DNA of 64,000 bases from Hanstruepera neustonica. GTDB lineage: Bacteria > Bacteroidota > Bacteroidia > Flavobacteriales > Flavobacteriaceae. The stretch covers positions 124,001-188,000 of the forward strand of contig NZ_POWF01000002.1 in the NCBI RefSeq assembly GCF_002895005.1, given 5' to 3'. Numbering within the stretch: position 1 is the stretch's first letter; every line of letters begins with the position of its first letter. Below, piece after piece: positions 51,988 to 61,088 of this stretch. Position numbers and translations under genes: made by a program. The notes beneath the pieces were generated by a model. That model was not told the origin of the DNA. It searched no databases and saw only the letters and a list, made by a program, of their open reading frames with translations.

Positions 51988-53673
51988 TTAATTCTTAATT
52001 ACAAACTCAAGTGGTGTGCCAATAGACCCATTTGGAAAACTAATACCTAACAATGCTGATATCGTTGGGGCTATGTCCGTAATTTCAGTACGCTTCAAGG
52101 TACTACCGTGTGCAATTCCTTTACCAAAAAATAGTAACGGTACATGCGTGTCATAATTCATACCCGAATGATGATCGGTTCCTGTTCTGTTCCATGGTGT
52201 ATCCTTAAATACTGCTGGTTCATAAACAAACAGAATATCGCCCGAACGTTTTTGATTATGGCCATTGCGTAGCAAGGTTTCCAAATACCCTTCCGGCCCC
52301 ATAAATTGATTGATAGGCGATGTGACATAAACCTTATCAATTAAAGGGTAGTTCAATAATTTATTGGCTATATCATTTTTAAGTATTTCAAGATTTAACC
52401 CAGACTCATTTATTTTGTTATGGTTCAAAAACAATTGATTATTTATTCTACTTAAAATTAAATTGGACTGTTGGTACTTCTGTAACAAATAATCATTCAT
52501 TTCCTTTCTCATGGCACTTTCATCAAAAAGTCCAGCAGGAATTCTTTGGGACAACAAATATGATGGTACATTAGGGGCCGCATGGTCTGACGTTAAAAAG
52601 ACAACATACTCACCATTGCCTATCTTCTTATCTAGGGCACTAAACAAACGTTCCAATTCCAAATCCAATCGCAAATAGGTATCTTCAACCTCAACTGAAT
52701 TTGGGCCAAAATCATGGCCTACTTTATCCGTACTAGAATAACTTACGGTAAGAACATCTGTAATAGCATCTGTTCCTAAACCTTCGGCTTCAATGGCCTT
52801 AATTGTAAAATCTGTTGTTAAACTATTGCCAAATGGTGATTCGGCAATAATCTTAAACCCACCATTATAGTCTTTTAAGGCTTTTAGGTCATAAGAAAAT
52901 GTTGCCGTTTCCTTTCCTTTAAATATTCTTTCAAACGTATTTAAATCTGTACCACTCGCTAAATAAGATTTGATGTCGTACAAAGTATTCCAAACTTTAA
53001 AATAAGATTCAGCCTTATCAGATTCGTTAAAATTCTTAACCCATTCTGGCAAATCATCCATATAAAACGAACTTGAAATCCAATTACCAGTGCCATCGTG
53101 ATCATAATCAAACCAGTAGGCCGCATTGGCCGTATGTCCAGCAGGCAAAATGGCGCCTCTGTGCTTTAATGAAATCCCCACTGTTTTCCCTTTCATTTGT
53201 GTAAACAATCGATTCTCATCTGCAAATGTGGTATTCAACATGCGTATAGGCGACTTCATACCGTCCTTGCTTTCCGTTCCTATGGGTTTAACATTGTCAT
53301 CTTGAACACAGTTAACGTCTTCTCCCAATTGTTTATCAAACCAATTATTACCAATTATACCATGATATTTAGGCGTCGTTCCTGTGAAAATGGAAGCATG
53401 CCCTGGCCCTGTCTTGGTTGGAATGTAATTGAAATGATTGTTTTGACAGTTAAATCCTTCCCGAATCATACGCTTAAAACCACCCTCTCCATAGCGATCC
53501 ATAAAACGTGTTAAAAAATCATAGCGCATTTGGTCCACCACTATTCCTATGACTAATTTGGGTCGATTAGAATCAACTTCAGTGAATTGTTCATTTTGGT
53601 TTAAAACCGTATTCTGGGCTTTACAAGAAACTAGACTGATACTAAAAATAAGGGACAAAAAAATCTTTTTCAT
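51988..53673 (-). CDS. pafA: PafA-type alkaline phosphatase
   Basis: 561 residues. Signal sequence with a possible lipobox (SISLVSC). LVIGIVVDQMRYDFLTRF (first metal site), the nucleophile Thr in TKTGPGHASIFTGTTPKYHG, VSYSSTDKVGHDFGP, LTSDHAAPNVPS and TDHHSGMNYDTHVPLLFFG give all metal ligands of the PafA (Thr-nucleophile) group. A calcium/phosphate-independent phosphatase of this type is common in Flavobacteria and releases phosphate from organic esters in the periplasm. Confidence 0.92.
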   Translation of the reverse strand: MKKIFLSLIFSISLVSCKAQNTVLNQNEQFTEVDSNRPKLVIGIVVDQMRYDFLTRFMDRYGEGGFKRMIREGFNCQNNHFNYIPTKTGPGHASIFTGTTPKYHGIIGNNWFDKQLGEDVNCVQDDNVKPIGTESKDGMKSPIRMLNTTFADENRLFTQMKGKTVGISLKHRGAILPAGHTANAAYWFDYDHDGTGNWISSSFYMDDLPEWVKNFNESDKAESYFKVWNTLYDIKSYLASGTDLNTFERIFKGKETATFSYDLKALKDYNGGFKIIAESPFGNSLTTDFTIKAIEAEGLGTDAITDVLTVSYSSTDKVGHDFGPNSVEVEDTYLRLDLELERLFSALDKKIGNGEYVVFLTSDHAAPNVPSYLLSQRIPAGLFDESAMRKEMNDYLLQKYQQSNLILSRINNQLFLNHNKINESGLNLEILKNDIANKLLNYPLIDKVYVTSPINQFMGPEGYLETLLRNGHNQKRSGDILFVYEPAVFKDTPWNRTGTDHHSGMNYDTHVPLLFFGKGIAHGSTLKRTEITDIAPTISALLGISFPNGSIGTPLEFVIKN

Positions 53674-53696
53674 AATGACTTAACACAATTAGGCCT

Positions 53697-53704
53697 CAAA
53701 AATA
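53697..53704 (-). promoter_or_regulatory. Probable -7 element for pafA
   Basis: TATTTTTG on the minus strand (53704-53697) fits TAnnTTTG and is 23 bases before the pafA ATG. No obvious pho-box-like repeat was recognised nearby. Confidence 0.45.
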
Positions 53705-53782
53705 CTCATTTTTAAATATCGCTATTTAAAATTACGGTTAAATACGTTTTAGTTTTTTATTTTAGCGTGAACAATAAAATCT

Positions 53783-54520
53783 ATGACCTACCTTCATAAT
53801 ATTGGAACCTATTTCTTAATGATTAAGGAGATGTTTCGCAAACCTACCAAATGGTCGGTTATGAAAAGTTTGATTTTTAAGGATGTTGATGATTTAATCA
53901 TGGGCTCTTTGGGTATTGTTGCCTTTATTTCATTCTTTGTTGGTGGCGTTGTAACCATTCAAACGGCATTAAACATCTCGAATCCATTAATACCAAAATA
54001 CTTGGTTGGGTTTGCTACCAGACAATCGGTCATTTTAGAATTTGCACCCACCTTTATTTCCATTATTATGGCTGGTAAAGTAGGATCATTCATAACATCG
54101 AGCATTGGTACCATGCGTGTTACAGAGCAAATTGATGCTTTAGAAGTAATGGGAATCAATACCATTAATTATTTGGTTTTCCCGAAATTCGTGGCTATGA
54201 TGCTTTATCCATTTGTTATTTCCATAGCCATGTTTTTAGGAATTTTAGGTGGTATGGCAGCTTGTATTTATGGTGGATTTAGCACTCTAGAAGATTATAT
54301 AACAGGTGTTCAAATGGATTTTATACCATTCCACATCACCTATGCTTTTATCAAAACATTTGTTTTTGCATTTTTGCTGGCAACCATTCCATCATATTAT
54401 GGTTATTATATGAAAGGCGGTGCACTGGAAGTAGGAAAGGCCAGTACCACCTCCTTTGTTTGGACCAGTGTGATGATTATATTGTTAAATTATATTTTAA
54501 CACAATTGATGTTAAGCTAA
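53783..54520 (+). CDS. mlaE: MlaE-family ABC transporter permease
   Basis: 245 residues with five to six membrane helices. GGVVTIQTALNISNPLIPKYLVGF, MAGKVGSFITSSIGTMRVTEQIDALEVMGINTINYLVFPK (split by position) and the closing helices are the MlaE signature. Works with the ATPase encoded next in retrograde or anterograde phospholipid transport for the outer membrane. The stop TAA shares its last A with the mlaF ATG. Confidence 0.93.
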   Translation: MTYLHNIGTYFLMIKEMFRKPTKWSVMKSLIFKDVDDLIMGSLGIVAFISFFVGGVVTIQTALNISNPLIPKYLVGFATRQSVILEFAPTFISIIMAGKVGSFITSSIGTMRVTEQIDALEVMGINTINYLVFPKFVAMMLYPFVISIAMFLGILGGMAACIYGGFSTLEDYITGVQMDFIPFHITYAFIKTFVFAFLLATIPSYYGYYMKGGALEVGKASTTSFVWTSVMIILLNYILTQLMLS

Positions 54521-55287
54521 TGATTGAAGTTAAAGATTTACATAAATCGTTTGGAGATGCCCATATTTTAAAAGGCATTTCGACTACTTTTGAAAAAGGT
54601 AAAACCAGCTTGGTCATTGGTCAAAGTGGTTCTGGAAAAACTGTATTTTTAAAATGTTTGTTAGGATTATTTCACCCTGAAAAAGGAACTATTTCTTATG
54701 ATGGGAAAATATATTCTGAATTATCCAGAGATCAAAAAAGGGAACTACGTGCCGAAATGGGTATGGTATTTCAAGGAAGTGCCTTATTCGACTCTATGAC
54801 CATAGCCCAAAATGTTATGTTCCCACTGCGGATGTTTACCAAACAAAGCAAAAGTGAAATGATGGATCGAGTGGATTTTGTATTAAAACGCGTTAACCTA
54901 GCCGATGCCCATAATAAAATGCCCAGTGAGGCTTCTGGTGGCATGCAAAAACGGGTAGCTATTGCCAGAGCCATAGTAAACAAACCCAAGTACTTGTTTT
55001 GTGACGAACCCAATTCGGGTTTAGACCCAAAAACCGCGACAGTCATTGACAACCTGATTCAAGAGATTACAGACGAATATAACATCACTACAGTCATCAA
55101 TTCTCATGACATGAACTCCGTGATGGAAATCGGTGAAAAAATTGTGTTCTTAAAAGATGGCTACAAAGCCTGGGAAGGTTCCAATGAAACCATTTTTAAA
55201 ACCGATAATGAAGCGGTCACAAACTTTGTGTATTCTTCGGAGTTATTTAAAAAGGTGCGTCAAATGTATATTGAGGAACGGCAATAA
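54520..55287 (+). CDS. mlaF: MlaF-family ABC transporter ATPase
   Basis: 255 residues from the ATG at 54520 (a longer frame from 54460 lies inside mlaE). Walker A GQSGSGKT, Q-loop MVFQGSALF, signature EASGGMQKRVAIARAI, Walker B YLFCDEPNSGLDP and His of INSHDMNS. No mlaD-like gene follows, so the substrate-binding subunit must be encoded elsewhere. Confidence 0.93.
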   Translation: MIEVKDLHKSFGDAHILKGISTTFEKGKTSLVIGQSGSGKTVFLKCLLGLFHPEKGTISYDGKIYSELSRDQKRELRAEMGMVFQGSALFDSMTIAQNVMFPLRMFTKQSKSEMMDRVDFVLKRVNLADAHNKMPSEASGGMQKRVAIARAIVNKPKYLFCDEPNSGLDPKTATVIDNLIQEITDEYNITTVINSHDMNSVMEIGEKIVFLKDGYKAWEGSNETIFKTDNEAVTNFVYSSELFKKVRQMYIEERQ

Positions 55288-55308
55288 TTCTTCAGAAATC
55301 TAACAACT

Positions 55309-56796
55309 TTAACGTTGACGCCTTACCACAAGCGTATCTAGGTTCAGCTTCACCTTTAACCAGCGACTCAACTTATCGGTTTCTGTAGGAATATCGCGTT
55401 CATTAATTTTAGACATATCCCATTGAACTGTAAATACCGATAAGGTATCAGCTTTTTCAAAATTGGTTGTCATTTCATTGGCATAACTAAAACTTGATAG
55501 TGCTTCGTAATTAATTTGAACTTCCTTGGAAACCTGATTAAATGGAATCATTTTTTTCTCCAAAGCAGTCAGTTGCTTTTCGCGCTCTTCTAAATAGGCT
55601 ATTTTTTGATTTTGTCTAATTAAATCTATCGAATCACGGTATCGAAGCTGCTCCATATATTTTAAGTTGTCAAAACCTTCCGTACGACTTTGGTTAAAGA
55701 CAACGCGTGTATTTTCCAATGCAGGATAGGCTGACTTTCTATTTCTCAATAAATTGATCGTCGTTTCTGGAATTTCTTCAAGACCATAGGTATTGAAGGT
55801 TATGTATGAGTCCCCATCATTAAAATTATAAGATGCATTCTTTTTGATATATTCATATTGGGCTAACCCTTTTAGTTCGGTGTCAATGAATGATTTGGCT
55901 GCCGTGTTGAAATTACTTTCTTTTAGTACCGACCAAAAAGTCCAGACTGCAGGAACCATCACAATAATGGCTAATAATGAGGCAATTCTGGCAATACGCT
56001 TGCGCTTTTTTGAATTGGCATATTTAAGCATCGGAAAGCGTAAAGCCTTCAATACAATAAAAGTTGCTAATGCAATAAAAATAGTATTGATTATGAATAA
56101 ATACATGGCGCCTAAAAAGTACGTCCAGTTAGCCTTTGCCAATCCATAACCAGCCGTACACAAGGGCGGCATTAAGGCTGTAGCAATGGCCACACCAAAA
56201 ATAACCGACGCAATTGTTCCTTTTTTAGTTTTGGCAATAATCAATGCCGATCCACCAAAAAAGGCTATCAAAACATCACGAATATCAGGTTTTACTCTTC
56301 CCAAAAGTTCGGAGGTATCTTCACTCAAAGGAAATAGCCAAAAGAATAAATAGGCAGTTAATAAACTCAATACAATCATGGTAGCCAAATTGATTAATGA
56401 CTTCCGCATGGTATCAATATCATTTACCGCTACCGACAAGCCAATACCCAAAATAGGTCCCATTAGGGGCGAAATTAACATGGCTCCAATAACTACAGCC
56501 GTGGAGTTGGCATTTAATCCAATGGAGGCTACAAAAATTGAACACACCAAAATCCAGGCTGTGGCACCTTTAAAAGGAATGTCTTTTTTTATGGCTTCTA
56601 TAGTTTCATCGCGATCAGTATCTTCCCTAAAATCTAACAGTTCATTCAGGAATTTGCGTATGTTTTGAAATAAACCTTTAGCATCTTTCTGAACTGCTTT
56701 TTTAGATTCTTCAACAGCCGCATCTTTTTTGGCTTCGTCGGCTGATGTCTGCTTTTTTTCTTCTTCGTCAGAGAAATTGAATTTATTTTCTTCCAT
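55309..56796 (-). CDS. DUF389-family membrane protein
   Basis: 495 residues. A charged N-terminal part (Lys/Glu/Ala-rich, about 1-60), then six to seven membrane helices with GATAWILVCSIFVASIGLNANSTAVVIGAMLISPLMGPILGIG (in sections) and GVAIATALMPPLCTAGYGLA, the signature of the TIGR00341/DUF389 family. The C-terminal 200 residues form a coiled and beta region. Function unknown. Last of a three-gene minus-strand run, three bases after manC. Confidence 0.9.
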   Translation of the reverse strand: MEENKFNFSDEEEKKQTSADEAKKDAAVEESKKAVQKDAKGLFQNIRKFLNELLDFREDTDRDETIEAIKKDIPFKGATAWILVCSIFVASIGLNANSTAVVIGAMLISPLMGPILGIGLSVAVNDIDTMRKSLINLATMIVLSLLTAYLFFWLFPLSEDTSELLGRVKPDIRDVLIAFFGGSALIIAKTKKGTIASVIFGVAIATALMPPLCTAGYGLAKANWTYFLGAMYLFIINTIFIALATFIVLKALRFPMLKYANSKKRKRIARIASLLAIIVMVPAVWTFWSVLKESNFNTAAKSFIDTELKGLAQYEYIKKNASYNFNDGDSYITFNTYGLEEIPETTINLLRNRKSAYPALENTRVVFNQSRTEGFDNLKYMEQLRYRDSIDLIRQNQKIAYLEEREKQLTALEKKMIPFNQVSKEVQINYEALSSFSYANEMTTNFEKADTLSVFTVQWDMSKINERDIPTETDKLSRWLKVKLNLDTLVVRRQR

Positions 56797-56799
56797 AAT

Positions 56800-57879
56800 C
56801 TAGGCTAAATTATCACCAAACTTATCTTTCACACCCTGCAGTATCTTTTTAATATCCTGCTCTTTTGCTTTAGGAAAGATAAGCAAAACTTCCTTTTTAT
56901 CAACAATGATGTAATCATTTATACCATCTAAAACCACAACCTTATTTTTAGGAGTCCTGATCATGTTTCCCGATGCATCCTGGATTAAAACTTGAGCATT
57001 CACCACCGCATTATTTTGATCATCTTTGTCTATTTTATCATAGAGACTTCCCCAAGTACCTAGATCATTCCAATCAAAATTAGCCGGAAGCACAAACACG
57101 TTTTGGGAAGCTTCCATAATGGCATAATCTACCGATATATTTTCGGCTTTAGCATAATTCTCGGCAATAAAGTTTGCTTCGTCTGATGTATTATAAGTAG
57201 CAATCCCTTTTTCAAAAAGCTGAAATAATTCGGGTTGATTACCCTTAAAAGCTTCAATAACACTGTGGACACTCCACATAAAAATACCAGCATTCCATAA
57301 AAAATTACCTTGGGCTATAAACTGTTTGGCGGTTTCATAATCGGGTTTTTCTCGAAACTGTGCTACAGGTTTTATTGCTTCACTGTTATTTTTATCATAT
57401 TCAATGTAACCATAACCCGTATTGGGGAAAGTGGGTTGGATACCCAAAGTCATTAGTGTATTATTTTGCGTACAAAAATCGAAGGCTTGCTGTACGTTTT
57501 GGGTAAAGGCTTGCTCATCTTCAATCCAATGATCACTAGGCGCTACAATCATGACCGCATTGGGATTTTCCTTTTGGATTTTAAGTGATGCATACAAAAT
57601 GCAAGGTGCTGTATTACGCATAGCTGGTTCCAGTACTACCTGACGTTGAGAAATATCTGGCAATTGTTGCAAAACCAAATCGTTGTAACGCGCATTGGTA
57701 AGAATGAATATATTTTCTTTGGGGATCATGTTGGCCAACCTGCTAAAGGTTTTTTGAATCAGGGTTTCGCCCGTTCCCAACATATCGTGAAACTGCTTTG
57801 GAAAGTCTTGGGTGCTTACTGGCCAAAATCTTGAGCCCACACCACCTGCCATGAGTATGGCATAATAGTTTTTATTCAT
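56800..57879 (-). CDS. manC: Mannose-1-phosphate guanylyltransferase
   Basis: 359 residues, the single-domain form without a C-terminal isomerase. GGVGSRFWPVSTQDFPKQF (nucleotide-binding G-x-G-x-R and pyrophosphate Lys), VIVAPSDHWI, PNTGYGYIEYD, FREKPDYETAKQFI and WNAGIFMW are all present. Makes GDP-mannose for polysaccharide or glycoprotein synthesis. Three bases from the sprT-like gene upstream. Confidence 0.94.
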   Translation of the reverse strand: MNKNYYAILMAGGVGSRFWPVSTQDFPKQFHDMLGTGETLIQKTFSRLANMIPKENIFILTNARYNDLVLQQLPDISQRQVVLEPAMRNTAPCILYASLKIQKENPNAVMIVAPSDHWIEDEQAFTQNVQQAFDFCTQNNTLMTLGIQPTFPNTGYGYIEYDKNNSEAIKPVAQFREKPDYETAKQFIAQGNFLWNAGIFMWSVHSVIEAFKGNQPELFQLFEKGIATYNTSDEANFIAENYAKAENISVDYAIMEASQNVFVLPANFDWNDLGTWGSLYDKIDKDDQNNAVVNAQVLIQDASGNMIRTPKNKVVVLDGINDYIIVDKKEVLLIFPKAKEQDIKKILQGVKDKFGDNLA

Positions 57880-57882
57880 AAT

Positions 57883-58479
57883 TTAATTTACTAGTTCTAC
57901 CTCGGCATTGGGGTTGAAAAGATACAATTTTCCTGATGCAACCTCAACACATTCATAACGTTTTACACGCTTTTCACCTTTTTTGAATATTCGCCCATTA
58001 TATAACTTAAAAGTTTGCCCCAAAGGGACTTCGAAAACAAAGGTTTTATCATTGGGAGCATCAAACTGTTTGAGGGCCCAAGCCAATTGAACGTCGGTGT
58101 CGCTAGACGCCTTGGGATTTTTAAAATGTCTGGCCAGTAATGGTAATAAATCCTGCGGAAATACCTGTGGGTTTAGAAAGGGCAACATGAGTCGTTGAAA
58201 CGTACGCTTCCACTCCTTGCCATGTGGCTTGATGGCTCTCCCAAATTTTAGATAAGCTTCCAAATGCGCCACCTCATGTACCAAGGTGATTAAAAACCGA
58301 TAGGGATTGAGATTGGCGTTGATAGTAATTTGGTGCCACCCATTGGGCAAGCGTCTGTAGTCACCATGTCGGGTTTTACGCTCCCGTTTGACTTGGACAC
58401 TAACATGGTCATGATCCAGCAGGCTTTCCAGCTGTTGTATGGCTGCTTGAGGTATGTGCTGATGTAGGTGTGCTTGCAT
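57883..58479 (-). CDS. SprT-like zinc metalloprotease-domain protein
   Basis: 198 residues. VTLVHEVAHLEAYLKFG contains the HExxH zinc motif, followed by HGKEWKRTFQRLM which supplies a third ligand. The C-terminal part (FKLYNGRIFKKGEKRVKRYECVEVASGKLYLFNPNAEVELV) is a small beta domain without the usual zinc-ribbon Cys set. First gene of the sprT-manC-DUF389 run. Confidence 0.88.
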   Translation of the reverse strand: MQAHLHQHIPQAAIQQLESLLDHDHVSVQVKRERKTRHGDYRRLPNGWHQITINANLNPYRFLITLVHEVAHLEAYLKFGRAIKPHGKEWKRTFQRLMLPFLNPQVFPQDLLPLLARHFKNPKASSDTDVQLAWALKQFDAPNDKTFVFEVPLGQTFKLYNGRIFKKGEKRVKRYECVEVASGKLYLFNPNAEVELVN

Positions 58480-58571
58480 ACTGCAAACTTACAGTTTTTT
58501 GTTCAGGAATTTATAGGTTAAACTTCGAGAAAAGTCATAATTTTAGCTATTTTTAAAGATGTAAACATAAT

Positions 58572-58613
58572 GGGAATAAACGCCATTGCGTTTATCCAAT
58601 TGTTGGCAAACAT
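58572..58613. repeat. Palindromic element upstream of the DUF1254/DUF1214 gene
   Basis: ATAAACGC (58576-58583) and GCGTTTAT (58588-58595) form a perfect eight-bp hairpin. It is followed by CCAATTGTTGGCAAACATT, whose GTTGGCAAAC (58602-58611) is the exact reverse complement of GTTTGCCAAC at 59715-59724. Its end also resembles the end of the downstream element. Confidence 0.55.
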
Positions 58614-58627
58614 TAAAAGAAGACGAT

Positions 58628-59665
58628 ATGAAAAAAGTATTATTTATTATTGTAATCATCTCCCTGCTGGCATGCAATCAAAGCAAGAAATCAAACCCGA
58701 AAAAAACCAAAGCTGCAAATGAGCCAGTAATGGTTACTCCGGAAACATTTATTCGAGCCGAAACGGATCGTGCCTTCATGGAAATGATTAAAAATGCGGG
58801 ACAAACTAACAAGTTTTTCCACTTTCGAAAACCAACACCGTTAGACAAGCAAACAGTGATTCGTATGAATAGAGATGTACTATATTCAGGAGGAGTGTTT
58901 GATGCAAGTGATGGCTTGGATATTACATTTCCTGAAATGCCAGATGATCGATATGCATCTATTTTCATCATTGATAATGACCACTACGTACAAGATTTGA
59001 TTTATCAACCTGGTCAATACAAAATAGAGGGCAACACTGATTTTCTTTACATTATAATAAGACTTCAGGTCTTAAATGCAGATGACAATGAAGAAATTGA
59101 AAAACTCAATGATCTTCAAGGTCAATTTATTGTAAAGTCCAAGTCCGCACAAGAGTTTCCAGAATTTAAATGGAGTTTAGAGTCTCTGGATTCTTTAAGA
59201 GCAGTCTACAATGAGGAAAGTGCAAAGTTTTCTAGCTGGGAAGGTATGATGGGAAAAAGAGGTGAAGTAAATGAAAAGACAAGACACATTGCTGCAGCAG
59301 CTGCATGGGGCTTGTTGCCTGAAGAAGCTGCAACCTATTTAAATTATAAGCCAAAAGAAATAATTGCTTCAGAGTGCTACAAAGCCACTTATAAAGTACC
59401 AGAGAATAAAGGGTTTTGGTCTATTACCGTTTACGGAGAAGACGGTTATATCAAAACAGAGAATTGTCTGTTAAATAATTCCAATGTTCAACTAAACGGA
59501 GATGGCACCTTTACCGTACATTATGGATCAAAAGATGTTTGTGGCGATGTTACAAACCGTTTAGATGCTCCTGAAGGTTGGAATTTTTTATTAAGAGTTT
59601 ACCTGCCAGGAGAAGAAGTTTTAAGTGGTGATTATTTGGTTCCCGAAGTTGAAAAATCAAATTAA
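58628..59665 (+). CDS. DUF1254/DUF1214 domain lipoprotein
   Basis: 345 residues from the ATG at 58628, which gives a lipoprotein signal (VLFIIVIISLLAC); the upstream in-frame ATG at 58586 lies in the palindromic element. TPETFIRAETDRAFMEMIKN and MNRDVLYSGGVFDASDGLDITFPE belong to the DUF1254 half; GFWSITVYGEDGYIKTENCLLNN, FTVHYGSK and WNFLLRVYLPGEEVLSG to DUF1214. No enzymatic role is established. The gene is flanked by related palindromic elements, as a mobile cassette might be. Confidence 0.85.
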   Translation: MKKVLFIIVIISLLACNQSKKSNPKKTKAANEPVMVTPETFIRAETDRAFMEMIKNAGQTNKFFHFRKPTPLDKQTVIRMNRDVLYSGGVFDASDGLDITFPEMPDDRYASIFIIDNDHYVQDLIYQPGQYKIEGNTDFLYIIIRLQVLNADDNEEIEKLNDLQGQFIVKSKSAQEFPEFKWSLESLDSLRAVYNEESAKFSSWEGMMGKRGEVNEKTRHIAAAAAWGLLPEEAATYLNYKPKEIIASECYKATYKVPENKGFWSITVYGEDGYIKTENCLLNNSNVQLNGDGTFTVHYGSKDVCGDVTNRLDAPEGWNFLLRVYLPGEEVLSGDYLVPEVEKSN

Positions 59666-59714
59666 GATGGAATAATTATTTTTTGATTTTTGAGCAATTT
59701 AAAAGAATAAAAAC

Positions 59715-59779
59715 GTTTGCCAACACTGTGTATAGTGCATACCCTTTGGGATACGTACCATACACCAACCGTTGCAAAC
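59715..59779. repeat. Large palindromic element after the DUF1254/DUF1214 gene
   Basis: Outer arms GTTTGCCAAC (59715-59724) and GTTGCAAAC (59771-59779) flank a long inner hairpin (59728-59765: GTGTAT ... ATACAC, closing in CCC-TTT-GGG) with two mismatches and one bulge. The whole 65-bp element can fold on itself. Its right end (CCAACCGTTGCAAACAATG) matches the right end of the element at 58572-58613. Confidence 0.6.
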
Positions 59780-59822
59780 AATGAAATCAATGATGAACAG
59801 TAAGTTAACCAAAAAATGAATT

Positions 59823-60098
59823 ATGGGTGGAGAGGGAAGCATGGCTCATGCCGTTGTTAGCAGTAGAGAAAATCGAAAATTACTCAAGCGTCGGAAATTT
59901 AAAGACACAAAAGCATTGATGAAATACCATTCAGGAAAGACTGAACTTGAATTTAAAGAAGTTACTCCTGAAGAATTGAAAAGAATTAAAACTGATATAC
60001 GTCTTCGTGCAAAGAAAGAAGCAAAAAAAGTTGCTTTGGTTTATATTTTTGTGTCAGTCGTTCTCTTGATATTGATTCTCTTTCTACTAAATAATTGA
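59823..60098 (+). CDS. Small protein with C-terminal membrane helix
   Basis: 91 residues. A hydrophilic, very basic part (SSRENRKLLKRRKFKDTKAL, then KTELEFKEVTPEELKRIKTDIRLRAKKEAKK) precedes one membrane helix (about 70-89). It resembles short, unnamed proteins beginning MGGEGSMAHA that recur in Flavobacteria, often in accessory regions (from memory). It follows the large palindromic element by 43 bases. Function unknown. Confidence 0.7.
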   Translation: MGGEGSMAHAVVSSRENRKLLKRRKFKDTKALMKYHSGKTELEFKEVTPEELKRIKTDIRLRAKKEAKKVALVYIFVSVVLLILILFLLNN

Positions 60099-60258
60099 AA
60101 AAAACACTTTTTACAACAACATTTGCAGGGTATTAAATCTGATTCTTTAAACCAAAATTCCTCATCCATTTTAAATTTTGTAAATTTTAGGATTCGCTTC
60201 CCAAAAACCTTTAACTCTACTTGTGGTTAAATAAACCAATTAATCAAACCACATTTCC

Positions 60259-60654
60259 ATGAAAAGCATCAAGAATCTTATTCTCATGATAACTTTGTTT
60301 GTAATGACATTAGGCTGTGAGAAAAACACAAACAATGCTAGTAACAATACAACAAACACTATTGTATTATTAAAGTTTAAGACCCAACCTAATAAGAGTT
60401 CCGAAACCATAACGGCATTAACCAAATTGATTGAACAGGTAAAGCATGAACCCTACTTTAAAGGTATTACGCTTCATGTGGACCCCAATGATGATACCAA
60501 TATCTTACTTTACGAAGAATGGGAAGATGTTGACTACTACAATAATGAACACATGGAAACGGAGTACATTAAAGCGTTTATGGCCAGCTCTAATAACTTT
60601 CTAGCTGGACCTCCAGATATTACATTTTGGCGTGTTTCCAAAGAATTTAATTAA
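60259..60654 (+). CDS. Lipoprotein with antibiotic-biosynthesis-monooxygenase (ABM) domain
   Basis: 131 residues. Lipoprotein signal (LILMITLFVMTLGC), Asn-rich linker, then a dimeric alpha-beta barrel domain: IVLLKFKTQPNKSSETITALTKLIEQVKHE, GITLHVDPNDDTNILLYEEWED and the helix MASSNNFLAGPPDITFWRV. Relatives oxidise quinols or degrade haem, but most single-domain copies have unknown substrates. Confidence 0.75.
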   Translation: MKSIKNLILMITLFVMTLGCEKNTNNASNNTTNTIVLLKFKTQPNKSSETITALTKLIEQVKHEPYFKGITLHVDPNDDTNILLYEEWEDVDYYNNEHMETEYIKAFMASSNNFLAGPPDITFWRVSKEFN

Positions 60655-60689
60655 TACCTTACTCACATAAATTTAGAACTTAAACAATT

Positions 60690-61088
60690 ATGAAAAAGAT
60701 TGTCACTTCCGTTATGTTTTTACTCTTAATGGGCATAAATAGTCAAGCTCAAAATCAAGAAACCAGCGTAGATACATCTCCTAACAGTCAGCTTATTGGG
60801 GAATGGCTCATTGACTTGCGTCCCACCCCACAATCGGAAGGATATTTTCAAGATTTTGTCGTGCAATCCATATCCGACAACACATTTACTGGAACTTTTT
60901 ATGGCAGTAGTTTAGAGCAAGGCCTTATTAATAACAAATGGGACAAACTCTATTTTGCCTTTAGCACCAAAGACCAGAGTAATGTGTATTATCATTCCGG
61001 CTATTTATTAGATGACAAACTGTATGGTATGACCTACTGCCCGAACCGACAGTTTACCGCACCTTGGACTGGAACACGAAAAAACTAA
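60690..61088 (+). CDS. Secreted protein of unknown function
   Basis: 132 residues with a signal peptide (ending NSQAQ). The mature part is probably a small beta barrel: LIGEWLIDLRPTPQSEGYFQ, FTGTFYGSSLEQ, KLYFAFSTKDQSNVYYHSGYL and a lipocalin-like ending MTYCPNRQFTAPWTGTR. Its stop overlaps the start of the following gene by one base, so the two are probably translated together. Confidence 0.65.
   Translation: MKKIVTSVMFLLLMGINSQAQNQETSVDTSPNSQLIGEWLIDLRPTPQSEGYFQDFVVQSISDNTFTGTFYGSSLEQGLINNKWDKLYFAFSTKDQSNVYYHSGYLLDDKLYGMTYCPNRQFTAPWTGTRKN

Noticed and set aside
58572-59779. True integron cassette
   Set aside because: The outer arms do not match GTTRRRY/RYYYAAC and no integrase gene was found; kept only as a cassette-like observation.
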